Part shown: positions 1 to 11,899 of the stretch, in pieces
Numbering within the stretch: the stretch's first letter is position 1
Layout of the letters: the number at the start of each line of letters is the position of its first letter
Source: Phascolarctos cinereus
Lineage: Eukaryota > Chordata > Mammalia > Diprotodontia > Phascolarctidae
Direction: 5' to 3'
Length of the DNA: 64,000 nucleotides
NCBI RefSeq assembly: GCF_002099425.1
Contig: NW_018343964.1
Span: forward strand, 11,766,001 to 11,830,000
The notes under the pieces: generated by a model
Seen by the model: the letters and a program-made list of their open reading frames with translations, nothing else
The model's database searches: none
Told to the model about the DNA's origin: nothing
Translations under genes and position numbers: made by a program

Positions 1-5
1 TGGGT

Positions 6-405
6 GCTGCAGGGTGTTTATCTGCCTGGGGCCCCTTGCAGTGCTGCCTACCTCGTTTCTGCTAATGCACTGGGAGATTCCTTTGCGGTAGAGTGCCAAG
101 GCAGCTGGTGGTTTTCTGAGTTGGTTTCCGCCAGTTTCCCGCCCTCACAGAGGCACTAGGAGGTCCAGGTGTTGGTGTTTGCCTGCTCTACCACCTGGGC
201 TTCAGGATCTCCTCCTGGCTGACAGTTGGAGTTGTTGGGTTGGAATCAGCAAGGCTGGGACTTTAGGAAGACTCTAGGTTGCTTTATTCAGCTCCTTTTA
301 GATGAATGCTGCCGGGTGCTTATCCGCCTGGGGCCCTTTGTAGCGCTGATTCCCTTATTTTTGCTGAGGCACTGGGAGACCCATTTGCTGGGTTGCTGCA
401 CTGCT
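6..405. repeat. Two diverged copies of a ~100-bp block, 302 bp apart
   Basis: Bases 6-105 and 308-405 share the same order of short words (gctgc-ggg, tatc-gcctggggccc, gcactgggaga) at a constant offset of 302. By eye about three quarters of positions agree. The intervening sequence is not obviously repeated. It could be an old tandem duplication, or part of the 5' region of the gypsy-type element that follows. No family was recognised. Confidence 0.6.
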
Positions 406-1685
406 GTTCCCCATCTTTCTTCTAGTTCTGCTGTTCTGGGTTTTTTTTTCTTTAGGGTGATATTTTCTGTGTTTTCAGAGGCTGATAGGGGAGGGTGAGA
501 GTGACTACCTTTTCACTCTGCCCAGAATCTATCCTGTCTATACTCATAGGATCCTCCACAGAAGCAATAATGAAGATAGAGAATGGGGAATGCACTGCCT
601 TATTGGACATTGGCTCTTGACAGATCATTAAATTTCAGTCATTCTATGAAAGAAGTTTGAAGAAAATACCTTTACAGCTGACAAAAAGACTAGAACTTGG
701 TAGACTGAGTGATAACCTGCCTTCTATTTGTGACACATCAGCGTAAGCTTGAAGCTTCCTTGAAGTTGTTGAGATCAACAAGAAGGTGGACACTAGTATG
801 TCCACATTCCCGAATTACTGCAAGACTGTCAGCATGGATTGGGACCAATTCTAATCTATTTAAAGTAATGTTACTGCAGACAAACAAGCAGGACCTGATA
901 CTGCATACTTTGATCATCCATGCAGTTACGCAGATGCCTACAAGAAGAGGCAAACAAGAGCAACCGATATCATTAGAGCACTGGCCCTGCCAGCTGAGGA
1001 GTGGATCCTGAGAAGTTCAGTTGGAGTGACTTCCCACAGCTGAAAGAATGGAAGGGTTGGTCAGGGCAGAAGTTCAGCAAGAGGATAGGAGCTTTCGCAT
1101 TTGAAGGAGTGGGATGTGGGATATGTTTCAACAACTCACAGAGTTCGCTTTGCTGATTCGCTCCCGTTCTGGGGACAATCTGGAAAGATTCCACTATCTG
1201 TAATGGAAGACCTTCAGAACCATACGCAAGAACTGATTTCATCATCCTTAGAGGCCAGCAGCCTCTATGCATCACCAGTAGTGGTGGTACAGAAGAAGAA
1301 TGGGAATGTCTGTAGATGACTAGATTCTGAACAGAACCAAGCAGACCAGTACACCATGCTAAGAGTTCAAGATGCTTTGGATAATCCATTAGGCTGTCAG
1401 TGGTTCTCAGTGTTGGATTTATGTAGTAGATACTATCAGATACTTATAGCAGGAAAAAAGAAGATAATTTTCATCTGCCCAGCTGGAGTGTATACCCCAA
1501 GGCAGTTTGCGGTACCAGTTACTTTCCAACAGTCAATGGAGAAGGTGGCTAGAGACATAAATTACCTTGAAGTGTTGGTGTGCTTAGGTGACTGTTTGGG
1601 GAAAGACGTGAGGAGAGACCGATGACAGTGTTAGATTAATCCAACTAAGCAAGGTAATCTGAAGCTTTCAGTTGATAAGTCCAAA

Positions 1686-1918
1686 TTTTGCAGAGGGAGA
1701 GAGCCGGCCTTGAAATCAGGAAGATTTGGGATCCAGTCTGACTTCTGACACATAATGGTTGTATGATCTTGGGCAAGTCACTTAACCTTCCAGTGCTCCA
1801 GACAACTATATAAGAATATAAGTTGCACAGAAAGAGCCAAACCACATTAGTAGAGGGAGTTCCTTTACCTGGGAGGTCCCTGTACCAATGAAATCACAGG
1901 TCCAACCCTGATCCCTTA
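1686..1918 (+). mobile_element. tRNA-derived/MIR-type SINE nested in the gypsy fossil
   Basis: It carries the core 'cttgggcaagtcacttaacc' followed by an 'agtgctccagacaact' tail region that also occurs in the SINE at 3168-3405. Gypsy-type sequence lies on both sides, so the SINE inserted after the gypsy element. Confidence 0.75.
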
Positions 1919-3167
1919 TTCAGTTTTGCAGAACATCTATCAAATATGTGGGTCCCATAGTATCTTTGCAGCAAGGCAGAAGAACTAATCCTGTGAAGAC
2001 AGAAATAGTCTTTAATTGGCTATGTCCTAAGGACCTTCAAGAGCTAAGTACTTTTCTAGTATTTGGTGGCTACTCTTGCAAATTTGTTAAGAGCTATCAC
2101 ACAGCTGCTAAACCACTCAACAATCTAACTTGAGGATAGATAATTTAAAAGAACCAGGGAATCAGAGGGGCAAGAAAGGTTAAACTGTTCTAAATCTCAG
2201 GAAGCCGTTTGGAGATTATAGGACAGACAAAGGTGAAGAAACTTTCAAAGATTTGATTGTTTGCCACATGTACCAGTGCTGGCCTGTGTAGATCCAAGCA
2301 AGGCTTTTGTCCTGCATGTGGATGTGAGCCTAGAGTGCTTGGTAACAGTCTTTTACCTAGAGTGATGATTAGTAGAAACTGATAATATTCATAAGCAGAA
2401 GACTGGTGGATAGTGAGATTAGCTATCCCATACACAAACTGGTACCCTTGGCTTTGATTGAGCTGTCTCTGAAAAGTTCAAACATTATGTGTATGAAGCT
2501 AAATTTCCAATGTGAACTAACAACAGTCCACTGACAGATACCTCACCCAGCGCCGAGTTAGATGCTACATGCCAGAGATGGGTAGAAGCATTAGCTAGAC
2601 TATGAATTCAAGATACACTAACATCCAGGGAAAACTAACGTAGGTACAGATACTCTGTCCCAAAGGTTATATGGAACTGACATTTTGGTGATACGTAAGG
2701 GATGAAGACTATATGTGATATCCGAGTCATTGTCAAGTGGAAGTATGTCTGAGAGTCTGGGACTTCTACCAGACAACATACCAGCGAGGTATACAGACCA
2801 ATTTTATTAAGCCAATGCTTTTTGCTTCCCTTTTCTGTGGATAACTGGCCACAAGAGCAGAGGGCTGATGAAGTGATACAAAAAATACTGCAAAAAGAGA
2901 TACAAGCCAAGAAACAAAGATATGAAGCTAAAGGACTCAAATTCTACTCCTAAGAAGACACTTCACTATTGAGACAGTTGCGGAAGCAATGAAGTGCTGC
3001 ACGAGACAGTAATTCATCCCAAACATGGTACTACAAAGCAATTGGGGCTACCCAGTGCATGTCACTCTATGGCTACGAGAGCACTGTATGATGACTTGGG
3101 AAACAGAGGCTGAGAGAACCCTAGAGCTAGTAAGCAACAGATATTCCAGGCTTAAGGTGGCAGTGAG

Positions 3168-3405
3168 AGGCAGTATGGCATAATGGATAGAGAGCTGGCC
3201 TTGGAGAAAGATTCCCACCCCTGACATACTGGCTTTGTGATGCTGGGCAAATCACTTAACCTGTCAGTGCTTCAAGCAATTCTCTAAAACTGTAAGTTGT
3301 AGAGAAGGTGCTGACTTTCATTGTTAGAGAGCATTTCCTCATGTGGGAGTTCCCAGTCCCAGTGAAATCACAAGTCCAGTCCCTGTTCCTCTTCCTAATA
3401 TGGCA
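3168..3405 (+). mobile_element. Second SINE of the same type, nested in the gypsy fossil
   Basis: The head 'cataatggatagagagctgg' and the core 'gggcaaatcacttaacct' are followed by the same tail seen in the copy at 1686-1918, including 'gggagttccc' and 'gaaatcaca.gtcca'. The two copies share a non-core tail, so they belong to one subfamily that is distinct from plain MIR. Confidence 0.75.
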
Positions 3406-3800
3406 ACAGATGTCATTAAGAAGGATGAGAATCATTGTATTCAGAGAAAAGCCCTACGCACTTGTGCTGTATATTTGAAGAATATAAGCACCGACAAACC
3501 TCTGAACTTACTTAAACTGTCTATTTATCTCTGAAAAAGATATTAGCCATATCTTAGTGTTGACTGCTCACTTCATCAAATATGCTTAGGCATAACCAAG
3601 CGAAAACTAGAAAGCTTCCATGCTCTTATAGAAGAAGTATTTCTCTGGGTATGCATTTCCTTCCAGGATACATTCTGATCAAGGTAGACTTTGAGAGCAA
3701 CCTAATAAAAAAAAAAATATTAGCTTTGGCAAGCTACAAGAAGTCTAGAACTGTTCCTTACCATCTCCAAGGAGACAAACATGTTACAAAAACTGAGAGA

Positions 3801-4390
3801 TGAGAAAATCAAAACGGATTCTATTTTGTAATTGATTCTATTCTCTCTCACTGCTGACACTTTATGTAACTGCCTAAGTCATGTTTCTTTGTCTTTGACT
3901 TAAGTTTGGAAACTCAGTCTTCCTCTCTGAGTTATGTTTAAAAGTTGCTTCCCTATAAATCACTTTAATTAAAAGAAGCCTGTTATTTCTATACCATTTA
4001 CTGTCCTTGTACAATGAGAGGAAATCTGTTATCTATAAATCATTAGTTATTCTTGCAGGTGGAGTAAATCAATCAGAATTTCCTAGCAAGGTGGACAGAC
4101 AAGTTGTTGCTAGCCCCACATTCCTGATTTCCGTCCAATCATGTTGTTCTGCATGCCTATGATGCTTCTGACTATTGTAACAAATCGTGTTGTCTTCACC
4201 ATCTATGATGCTGCTTTCTGTTTTTTGGATGCTTCTCCTTTTGTCTGTAAAAATGATCTGTTAACCCTCATTTGAGGTCTCAGCTTGCTAAGGAGACTGG
4301 GACCCTGTTTATCAGCAAATTTGCCCTTTGCTAATAAATTGATTGTGCCTGAAGTTTGTGCCTCAGTTTGTCTTAATTTCAATTGCAACA
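3801..4390 (+). repeat. 5' LTR of the nested retrovirus-like element
   Basis: It begins TGAGAAAATC and ends TTGCAACA. It contains a 'cctataaatca' TATA-like site near 3952 and a 'gctaataaatt' polyadenylation-like signal near 4330. Both sites recur at matching places in the 3' copy. Confidence 0.85.
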
Positions 4391-5600
4391 GTTGGCAAAC
4401 CAGCTAGGAGCAAGGGAGGGAGGACAGTTCCCTGGGCAACCTCTTAGGAGGACCCTCTAAAATGCTTCCATGGAACTTTTCACTGAGGGAGGCCTGTACT
4501 GGGGGCCTAATTCTCCCCTCAGCCCCAACTCTTCTGAGCTAAGGTAAAGCCTGTTGCTGGCAGAATCCATAACAGGTACAGGGTTTAGGTAAAGATAGAT
4601 ACAGCAAGTGGTATATAATAACTGAAATTCTCTGAAGATTTAGATGAATTATGGGTTCTTAATTTGATGTTTTTCTTATAGCCCTATTGATTAAAAAGAC
4701 CAGCACCTATCAGGCTTGAGCAGGTTTTTTACCACATGAACTAGTCATTGTAAAACTAAATTGAGAAGATTGTATTAAATCGTACTGAATAATCTCTGTA
4801 AGTAACTTGGAACCAGAGAAGCAGATCTTCAAAGAGGAGCCCTCTTTAGAGCTGCCCTGAGAAGGAGACTTACTCCACAAATGCTTCCACAGAGACATTT
4901 CCAGGGACCAGATGATTACATGGGACATCTAGGACCCAAGATGAAAGGTATTGATCAAAAGGACGTTCCTCGTGGGTTCTTAGGATGCAAGATTTGATGT
5001 CATTTAATAGTGATGATTGTGATTGTATTACTCTGACCTTTTGTTCATAGTGGTTATGTTTGCTGAGTTTTCTTGGTTACCTTGGTGACATGTAAATTTC
5101 CCCACTCAAATTAGTCCACAGTGAGCCTTCTAAGTAGTTTGAATCTCTCATTTGAAATTGGGAAGTTGCCTCAGGCCTCGAGTGAGTCCATCTTCTCCCT
5201 TTAGGTTGAGGCAGATTCCTTAGCTATTCTTACTGTGGCTCAGGATGAGGCTTGTATTAAGATTAATCAATCAGGAGAAATTGTGACAAGCTTATGTTTA
5301 TTATTGCAGTCACAAGCACCCACCCCAAGTAACCTCTGGTGGAATCCTCCTTCTTGGTTCACTTGGTTACAGGGAAAGGGCCTAATAGCCACTCTTGGTA
5401 AATGGGCCTCTATCACCCTCCACCTTATAATCCTGTTTAAACTTTGTATTAGTTGCTGTGTTAAAGCCTGTTCCAAACTTGTGCTAGAAGGCTTATGTTA
5501 GCATGCGTTGTTGATGCTGACTATGTTTAAAGTAGCTTGTAGATAATATATAGATCACTTTCCATGGGAGACATGTCTCCCATTGATCAAAGGCGGGAAT

Positions 5601-6157
5601 TGAGAAAAGCAAATTGATTCTATTATGTATCACTGCTGACACTTTATGTAACTAACTGCCTAAGTTTTGTTTCTTTGTCTTTGAATTAAGTTCAGATGTT
5701 TATAGGTTCAGAAGTTTAGTCTTCCTATCTGAGTTATGTTTAAAAGTTCAGTTTCCCTATAAATCACTTTAATTAAGAGACACCTGTTATCTCTGTACCA
5801 TTAACTGTTCTTGCACAATTAGAGGAAATGTGTTATTTGTATACCATTAGCTATCCTTGCAGGTGGACTAAATCAGAATTTCCTAGCAAGATGGAAGGAG
5901 GAGTTGATGTTAGACTGCATTCCCTATTTCCATCCAATCATGCTGTTTCCTATGACTATGATACTTCTGATTATTATAACCAATCATATTATCTTCCCCT
6001 TCTATAATGATATTTTCTATTTTTTGGATGCTCTTCCTTTTGTCTAAACAAATGATCTGTCAGCCCTCAAGTCTTAGGCAAATTTGCACTTTGCTAATAA
6101 ATTGGTTGTGCTTGGTTGGAGCTTGTGCCTCAGTTTACCTTAATTTCAATCACAGCA
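5601..6157 (+). repeat. 3' LTR of the nested retrovirus-like element
   Basis: It begins TGAGAAAAGC and ends TCACAGCA. It aligns along its whole length with 3801-4390 with several small length differences, and it shares the 'cctataaatca' and 'gctaataaatt' sites. Gypsy-like sequence resumes immediately after it. Confidence 0.85.
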
Positions 6158-6899
6158 GAGGTGAACAACAATCTCAGTGGAGTCAACGTGTGGCATTTCT
6201 AATACAAATTTACAACTGCACTAGAAATGATACTTCTTGATGTTTGGGTGAGTGCCAAATCTACCAACTGATTTGTGTTTTGGAGCCTTGGAAGATGAAG
6301 AGGACACACAAACTCACAACCAGTAAATCTCTCAGCTGAGAGAATTTGAATAAAGTCTTCCAATCAGCTATGACTTCAGTTCAGAAGAGTCCTGACATAA
6401 ACAAATAATGGGACGCTGCTACATTTGTTCTCAAAGAACTTCAACAAGGTGACCGTTCTGTTGAGAAACCTTAGTGTTTAGGCAACATGCATGTTAGCGA
6501 GCGGATCGATGGAAAACCACACATATCAAATTATTGTGGCACTGAGTGACTAGGCAGTTCATAGAGCACTCTCTGAAACTCTTCTATAAGGCCAATTAAT
6601 TAAAACTATCTATTGCCTGGAGGAGAGTTAATTCAAGGAGCAGAAGCAGTTAACTAAGCAAACTGAGCAGAAAAGCCTGCCTATCAGCCACAGAAAGAAT
6701 GAGCCAAATAGTAGTTTAGAAGCTGTCGTTTCAAGTGAATAACATATTATATGTTGTAACCCAACAACTTTGATTAAGACTGAGGAGGATTCAAATTCAG
6801 ATGGGGAAAAAGGGGGAAGACCAAACCCTAATACAGCACAATTTCCTATCTAGAACCTCAGCTGTTGAGTCTCCTAGAGTACAAAGGTGATCCATTTAA

Positions 6900-8300
6900 T
6901 TTAGAAATACTTACAGCCAATGTGCATAGGTCCCTGACAAGTTCAGGTTCAAGAATGTAGATAGACCTAGCCCAGAGATCTAATGATCATAATGATTATG
7001 CCATATCATCAACCCACTCAGATACCAATGTAGAAAAGCCAGTAGGTTACAAAAGAGCTGGAACTATACAACCTGGAACCAAAGTGATTCAGGATGTTGC
7101 AGAAGAGGCCAGATGACAATCCTAATGCTTGCCCCTGGCATGTATGCCTTGAATTTAATCGCCTATGTGGGTATATTTTGATACATGTGTTAATTATTGC
7201 TGATGTCTTATATTTACGATAGCAAAATCTGGATGCATGATTTGCTGGTATTTGCATAAACATTAACAATTATACATGTATTGTTACTAAAAAGGCCTGT
7301 TGATATTGCTGATGCTTAGAGTTGTCTTTTTTGGTTGCTTGTGATTAATTTGCAATTTTGCTATGGATATGCATACACTGTTATAATGTGTGCATGTAAG
7401 TGTCTTGAGGAGGAAAGTATTTCTGGGTTGCTAAGACTGGGGAGATTCAGGAGGACCTTCTTAGGATCACAGATACTTGTAGGACCTTACCAGGATCCAA
7501 GAGACGTTGGAATATCTTCCCAGGTTATTAAGAAGCCTTGGGTGTTTGGAAGAAGTAACAGGTTTTGTGGTTCCTGTGGGCGTGATAAAGGGTCTTCCGC
7601 CTATGGTCTGGGAAGCAGAGAGGTGAGAGTAAGACACGAGCAGATTAGTGTGTAGACTGGAAAGTGAGAGGAGAAAAGATGGACTCCCCAGGAGTGTACT
7701 GCAGTTGGGATTGGGCAGAACCAACAGTTGTGGTGAGTTTGAAGTCCATTCAAAAGCTCCTTTCTTTATTCTGCTTTTCTTAGCGCACAGTGGGGGAAAA
7801 TTTCTACCCAGAGCAACAATCTCAATTCCTTTCTTTGGCAACTCCCCCTGAGACCAGGAAGAGTAGTCTGAAGGAAGGGAGAAAAAAGGTGACCTTAGCT
7901 GTAAGCCCCATTGCCCCCTTTAACACTTTATTTAAATGTTTATCTTCATTCCTTTGTTATTTGATACTGCTAATAAATTACATGGCCATTGCAAACGATT
8001 CTTGTGTAAACCTGTAAATCTGGAGCTCAAGATTGAGAAAAAGGCAGCTAGCTCATAAGAGAAGAGATTTCTCAGCTTTTTACTCTGGGGTGGGGGCCAA
8101 GCTAATCAGAGAGTTTTTGTAATTCTGGTTCTCTACTGAGAATATTCAAGAGCATACTCTTAAGAGAAAATTTTAATAAGTGATGTAGCCAGGATCTGAG
8201 AGTGGTGGGGGTTGGTGTGGCTGTCCCTGAATGTTGACATTCAGTATTGACACTTCCATTTACTACAGATATATACTGTTCCCTCACTGGTAACACCTTT
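6900..8300 (+). other. Unclassified; may include the 3' end of the gypsy fossil
   Basis: No convincing protein similarity. A 'gctaataaattaca' polyadenylation-like site near 7970 and the position just downstream of the pol remnants make a 3' LTR possible somewhere in about 7300-8250. No matching 5' copy lies in the window, so this cannot be tested here. Confidence 0.3.
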
Positions 8301-8895
8301 TTATTCTTCCCTGATTCACTCTGTAACTCTTCTCTACAGTAGTTACTCCAAACTTTCTCATGTCTTACAAACTTCCTATATCACCCCTTTCTCTCTCTCT
8401 CTCTCTCTCTCAGCTGAGCACTATATCTCTTCTCCCATTTATGGGTGCACCAGTCTCAGTCACTGCCTCCATTTCCTCACCACCCCCTCACCTTTCTGCT
8501 CTTCCATATGGAATTTCCCTTCACATTCTCTCTGTGACAGCTCCTGGACACAACCTTCCATCTCCTTGCCAAAGCACAGCTCTTTTACACATGGAATGCG
8601 TCCCCTTCTTACCTCTCACCTTTCACAACTTCCAATTCCTTCTAAGCACAGAATAAGTAACCCTTCCAACAAGAGGTCTTTCTTGATTTTCCCTGTTGAT
8701 AATGCTGTTGCCCTCTTGAAATTACTTTGTAGCTTCATTTTTCCTTACCTGTGTATGTGCTGCATCCTCCTGGTTGAACCTAAAGGTTCTAGAGAGCAGG
8801 AACTAGTTCATGTTTGGTCTTTTTTACATCCAGTGCTTAACCTGGTGTCTTACACATGTTACACACTTAATAAATGTCTGTTGGATTGAATTGAA
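8300..8895 (+). mobile_element. L2 LINE 3' end
   Basis: Characteristic L2 3' words in order: 'aggtctttcttga', 'gagagcaggaact', 'cagtgcttaa', then 'acacttaataaatgtctgttgg' with a short GAATT-repeat tail. A (TC)n run lies at about 8391-8411. The 5' limit is vague. Confidence 0.7.
8391..8411. repeat. (TC)n microsatellite
   Basis: Uninterrupted TC dinucleotides, about ten units. Confidence 0.9.
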
Positions 8896-10290
8896 TTGAT
8901 GAGGAAACACTTCCCTCCTCTCAGTAGAGAGACTGTAGACTACAAATGTTGTCAAGTCATTTTCACCATATTGATTGGTTTTACTCATTTTTCTTCACCA
9001 TAAGGGAAGTTTCCTCTATAGAATCCTACTCTGATGACTTATTGTGAAAGGGAAGTAATTCTGTGCTCTTTAAGTCTATGCCAGTAGAATGCAAAGCTAT
9101 GCTAGAAAGACTTCACAGATTGTCCTGACAGACTACACCTGCTTTCTGAGGACCAGTCAAGAGAGGCTCATCACCACTGGGGGTGGGGGACATTGGGTAA
9201 TGAGCTCTTTGTTCATGGCCATCCCTGAAACAAAGAGAAATTTTAAATGTCTCCTCAGTCCTGTCCTGTGGTCCCTTCTACTTCTGCAGTGACGTTAGCC
9301 AAATGGCAAAAAAGGAAGCAGAGGGCAATAAGAATTGCACACTTTTATGAGGCATGGCAAACACCAAACAACATCACAATTATAAAGCTGATAATATTTT
9401 GACAGGAAGTGACTGGTTATTGATGTGGGAGTCATCCCCATATCGTTGTTAGAGTAAAGTTCAAAATCAATAACAAATTAGAAAAACACAAACAAGAGGA
9501 TACAGGATGTAACCGCAGCAACTCCAATCCAATCTATTCAATAAATAAGATGCTGGGGCCAAAAAATTGGAAAACGGAAAAAAGAACATTGACAGGCCAT
9601 CACCATTTCCTAAACAAGTGCAACCTATATAAATTAATTGTCATAACCCAGAGACCCAAAGTACTGAAAAATCGCCTTAGCCAGAAAACTCTTGGTCTCC
9701 TGGCTAAGAGGAAAAAAGAGCTGTATACAAGTTTAAGCTAATTTGTAAAATCTTTCAGAGAAAATGATAGCAGTAAAAAGCAGAATTGCCTCATAAACCA
9801 GCAAAAGTCAACAGATAAGACATAGTTTTGCCCAAAGCTGGGAGTACTAACTAAGCACTCTTGTTGAGTGCATTCAAGAATGAAACTAGGCAGAGGACTG
9901 CCAATAGACAAGAAGAGAAGATTTTCCAACAAACTATTTTCTCCACCACATTTGGACTTACACATCAGTCCTAGATGTGCCTGTCACGAGAAATTGAAAA
10001 CAACACTTAAAAACAATGGGAGTAACAACTGGACTAGCAGACTAAGTTTAACACAGGAGAGCTCTGTGTTAGAGGCATCACATCTGGAGGGCATTAAGGG
10101 ATCAATTCTCAAGATTTGAGGGAAGGATGCAAATGCTGAAGAAAAAATATTAGAGGCTCATTAAAGCTGGCCTCCTTGGCCTTTATTGCTAAGGGCTGTG
10201 CCAGACCCCAGGTGAGGTCCGCAGAGCTGCTGAGGACTTTGTCAATATTAACTATGAGGCCATAGATAAAAGAAGAGGGTACAGACTAGA
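8896..10290. other. Unclassified, no gene seen
   Basis: No convincing open frame. A plus-strand stretch around 9650-9960 (KTLGLLAKRKKELY, then IDKKRRFSNKLFSPPH) faintly recalls the segment between endonuclease and RT in RTE-clade LINEs. It could belong with the RTE fragment at 11900-12385. Low confidence. Confidence 0.3.
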
Positions 10291-10295
10291 TTGCA

Positions 10296-10555
10296 CAGCT
10301 AGGTGGCACAATGGATGGCCAATAAGTGGCGCAATGAGTCAGGAAGACTCATCTTCACAAGTTCAAATCTAGCCTCAGACACTTACCAGCTACATGACCC
10401 TGGGCAAGTCACTTAACCGTTACGTTTGCCTCAGTTTCCTCATCTGTAAAATGAGCTGGAGAGGAAATGGCAAATCACTCCAGTATCTCTGGCAAGAAAA
10501 CCCCAAATGGGGTCACAGAGAGTCAGACGTAACTGAAAACAACTAAATAACAACA
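10296..10555 (+). mobile_element. MAR1/WALLSI-type marsupial SINE
   Basis: tRNA-like head 'cagctaggtggcacaatgga', core 'ccctgggcaagtcacttaac', then the diagnostic tail 'aaatgagctggagaggaaat' and 'ccccaaatggggtcaca', ending in an AAC-rich run. Confidence 0.9.
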
Positions 10556-11899
10556 GACTAGTTGTACTTTGATAGAGCTACTTTGTCTTAGAACAGAAGA
10601 CATATCCTATCTGGACAAGACACTTTGAATAAGTTTTTGGATATTTTTGCTTTTCTGCAAGTTCCTCATACAACAGCCAAACTGTTCACAAATAAGCCAC
10701 TTGGACACAAATTACTCTCCTTGTGGTAACCTGAGAAACTGTGAAGTTGTTGGAAACCAACACCACTGTTTTCACCAGAACTTGCTGTTGAAGGCATAGG
10801 CCACAGCTAGCAGCACAATGTGGAAGATTGCAACTGGCTGCTTCTATTTCCAGAATTAGACTGCTTAGTCCTGGCAAAAACAGACTGTTCTTTATTAGCC
10901 AAATATTCTTTTTTAAAACTATATGAAATTCATTCATTTTCTCCTATTGTCCAGTTCACTGCAGAAGAGCTATAAACCCAGGCTTTGTGGAGACTGATAC
11001 GGTTTTAAAAATATAATAAAACCCTAGAAGCAACATTTGTGACTGCCCTGAAGAGCCCTGGAATTTTATTTGTATAATATGCCTTTAAAATACTCTGATA
11101 CTGAAATTCTGAGCTTACTACTTTGTTCAAAGGTGACTGCACCAAGATAACAGTGTAAACCCGATTCCATCTCAAAAATGGAATTCTTTTTTCATATAGT
11201 GCTCCATGGGCACTCTCATTAGTTCAGCATAACATCATAGAGGAATCTTTGATGAAGGTTTGAGAAGGTAACAGGCAGGTTTTCACCAGATTCTATAACA
11301 AATAATAATCACACAATTGTCCAACAAACATAAGATTCCATTATGCTTGTTTGGGGGGGAGCTATATAAAAAAAATGTATCTGATTAGGTAGAGCAAAAG
11401 GCCTTTGCCTTAAAGGTTCTCCTACAAAGGTTCTAACGTACATGTCAAAATCATACAAGATTTCTTGAAAGATGTAGCAACAGAGATAACTTTGCTCAGC
11501 ACTTCTCTGATCATTCATCTCAACCAAGCAATGAAAGAGAGACACATATGTCCACCAAGTTTTTGACACTGCCACGGACAATGTCCAGGGCAGAGTACAA
11601 ATGGAAGAGGGATTCCTCATATATGTAGTGATATGCTCCATATATTCCTGTGTGAATACTAATTGCATCAATCCCTGAATGGCTGCAGAGCCTTCTCAAT
11701 TAGATCCATAACCACTCAAGAAAGTATGGCCTAACTATCCACACAGAAAAAATCAAGTGGATGAAGAATGCCTATTCTCCAGACTGTGACGGGCAGTCGT
11801 ATGGATAACCTGTAGCGCTAGCCCATCAGAATAGCAGCGTGGACAAATCCTACAAATAGGCAATAAGCTCAGACCCAGAGTTAAATGAGAGGAAGAGAG
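10556..11899. other. Unclassified, no gene seen
   Basis: No known repeat recognised. A minus-strand frame of 120 codons at 11309-11671 has no recognisable domain and no splice or promoter context that would make it a gene. The last ~200 bp may be RTE sequence continuing upstream of 11900. Confidence 0.4.

Larger units (their letters stand above)
3801..6157 (+). mobile_element. Endogenous retrovirus-like element with both LTRs, shortened interior, broken
   Basis: Two long similar blocks, 3801-4390 and 5601-6157, both begin TGAGAAAA and end in CA. They flank about 1.2 kb. A purine-rich tract (about 5589-5600) lies directly before the second block, as expected for a retroviral element. The interior is far too short for a full gag-pol-env set. 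It holds an env transmembrane-like remnant at about 5235-5500 (a tryptophan-rich NPPSWFTWLQG stretch, then a hydrophobic, cysteine-rich segment), suggesting a gamma-like (class I) element. The flanking four bases are gaga and gagg, a possible decayed 4-bp target duplication. The element is broken and old: the LTRs differ at roughly 15-20% of positions by eye. It sits inside the integrase-like region of the gypsy fossil and is therefore younger than it. Confidence 0.85.
540..6900 (+). mobile_element. Fossil Ty3/gypsy LTR retrotransposon (pol region), broken, with nested insertions
   Basis: Translated pieces on the plus strand follow the order of a Ty3/gypsy pol polyprotein: a protease-like stretch (about 590-1010), reverse transcriptase (about 1240-2130, with the typical SPVVVVQKKNG and WFSVLDL motifs), RNase H-like (about 2190-2640), and an integrase-like region from about 3480. 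Integrase-like and pol C-terminal-like sequence resumes beyond the nested retroviral element and runs to about 6560, with weaker similarity to about 6900. The element is clearly dead, with well over a dozen breaks. It predates two SINEs (about 1686-1918 and 3168-3405) and the LTR element at 3801-6157, all of which lie inside it. It resembles the ancient mammalian gypsy group (MamGypsy-like), but the subfamily needs a library search. Its 5' end and its LTRs are not securely placed. Confidence 0.85.

Noticed and set aside
5235-5501. 88-codon frame as a host gene
   Set aside because: It lies between two LTRs and resembles a retroviral env remnant, so it is part of the fossil element.
7467-7841. 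124-codon minus-strand frame
   Set aside because: No domain. It lies downstream of the gypsy remnants in unclassified DNA.
10296-10380. tRNA-like sequence at SINE heads
   Set aside because: These are tRNA-derived SINE promoters. None shows a full cloverleaf with an anticodon arm, so no tRNA gene is called.
11309-11671. 120-codon minus-strand frame
   Set aside because: No recognisable domain, no neighbouring exon and no promoter or polyadenylation context.
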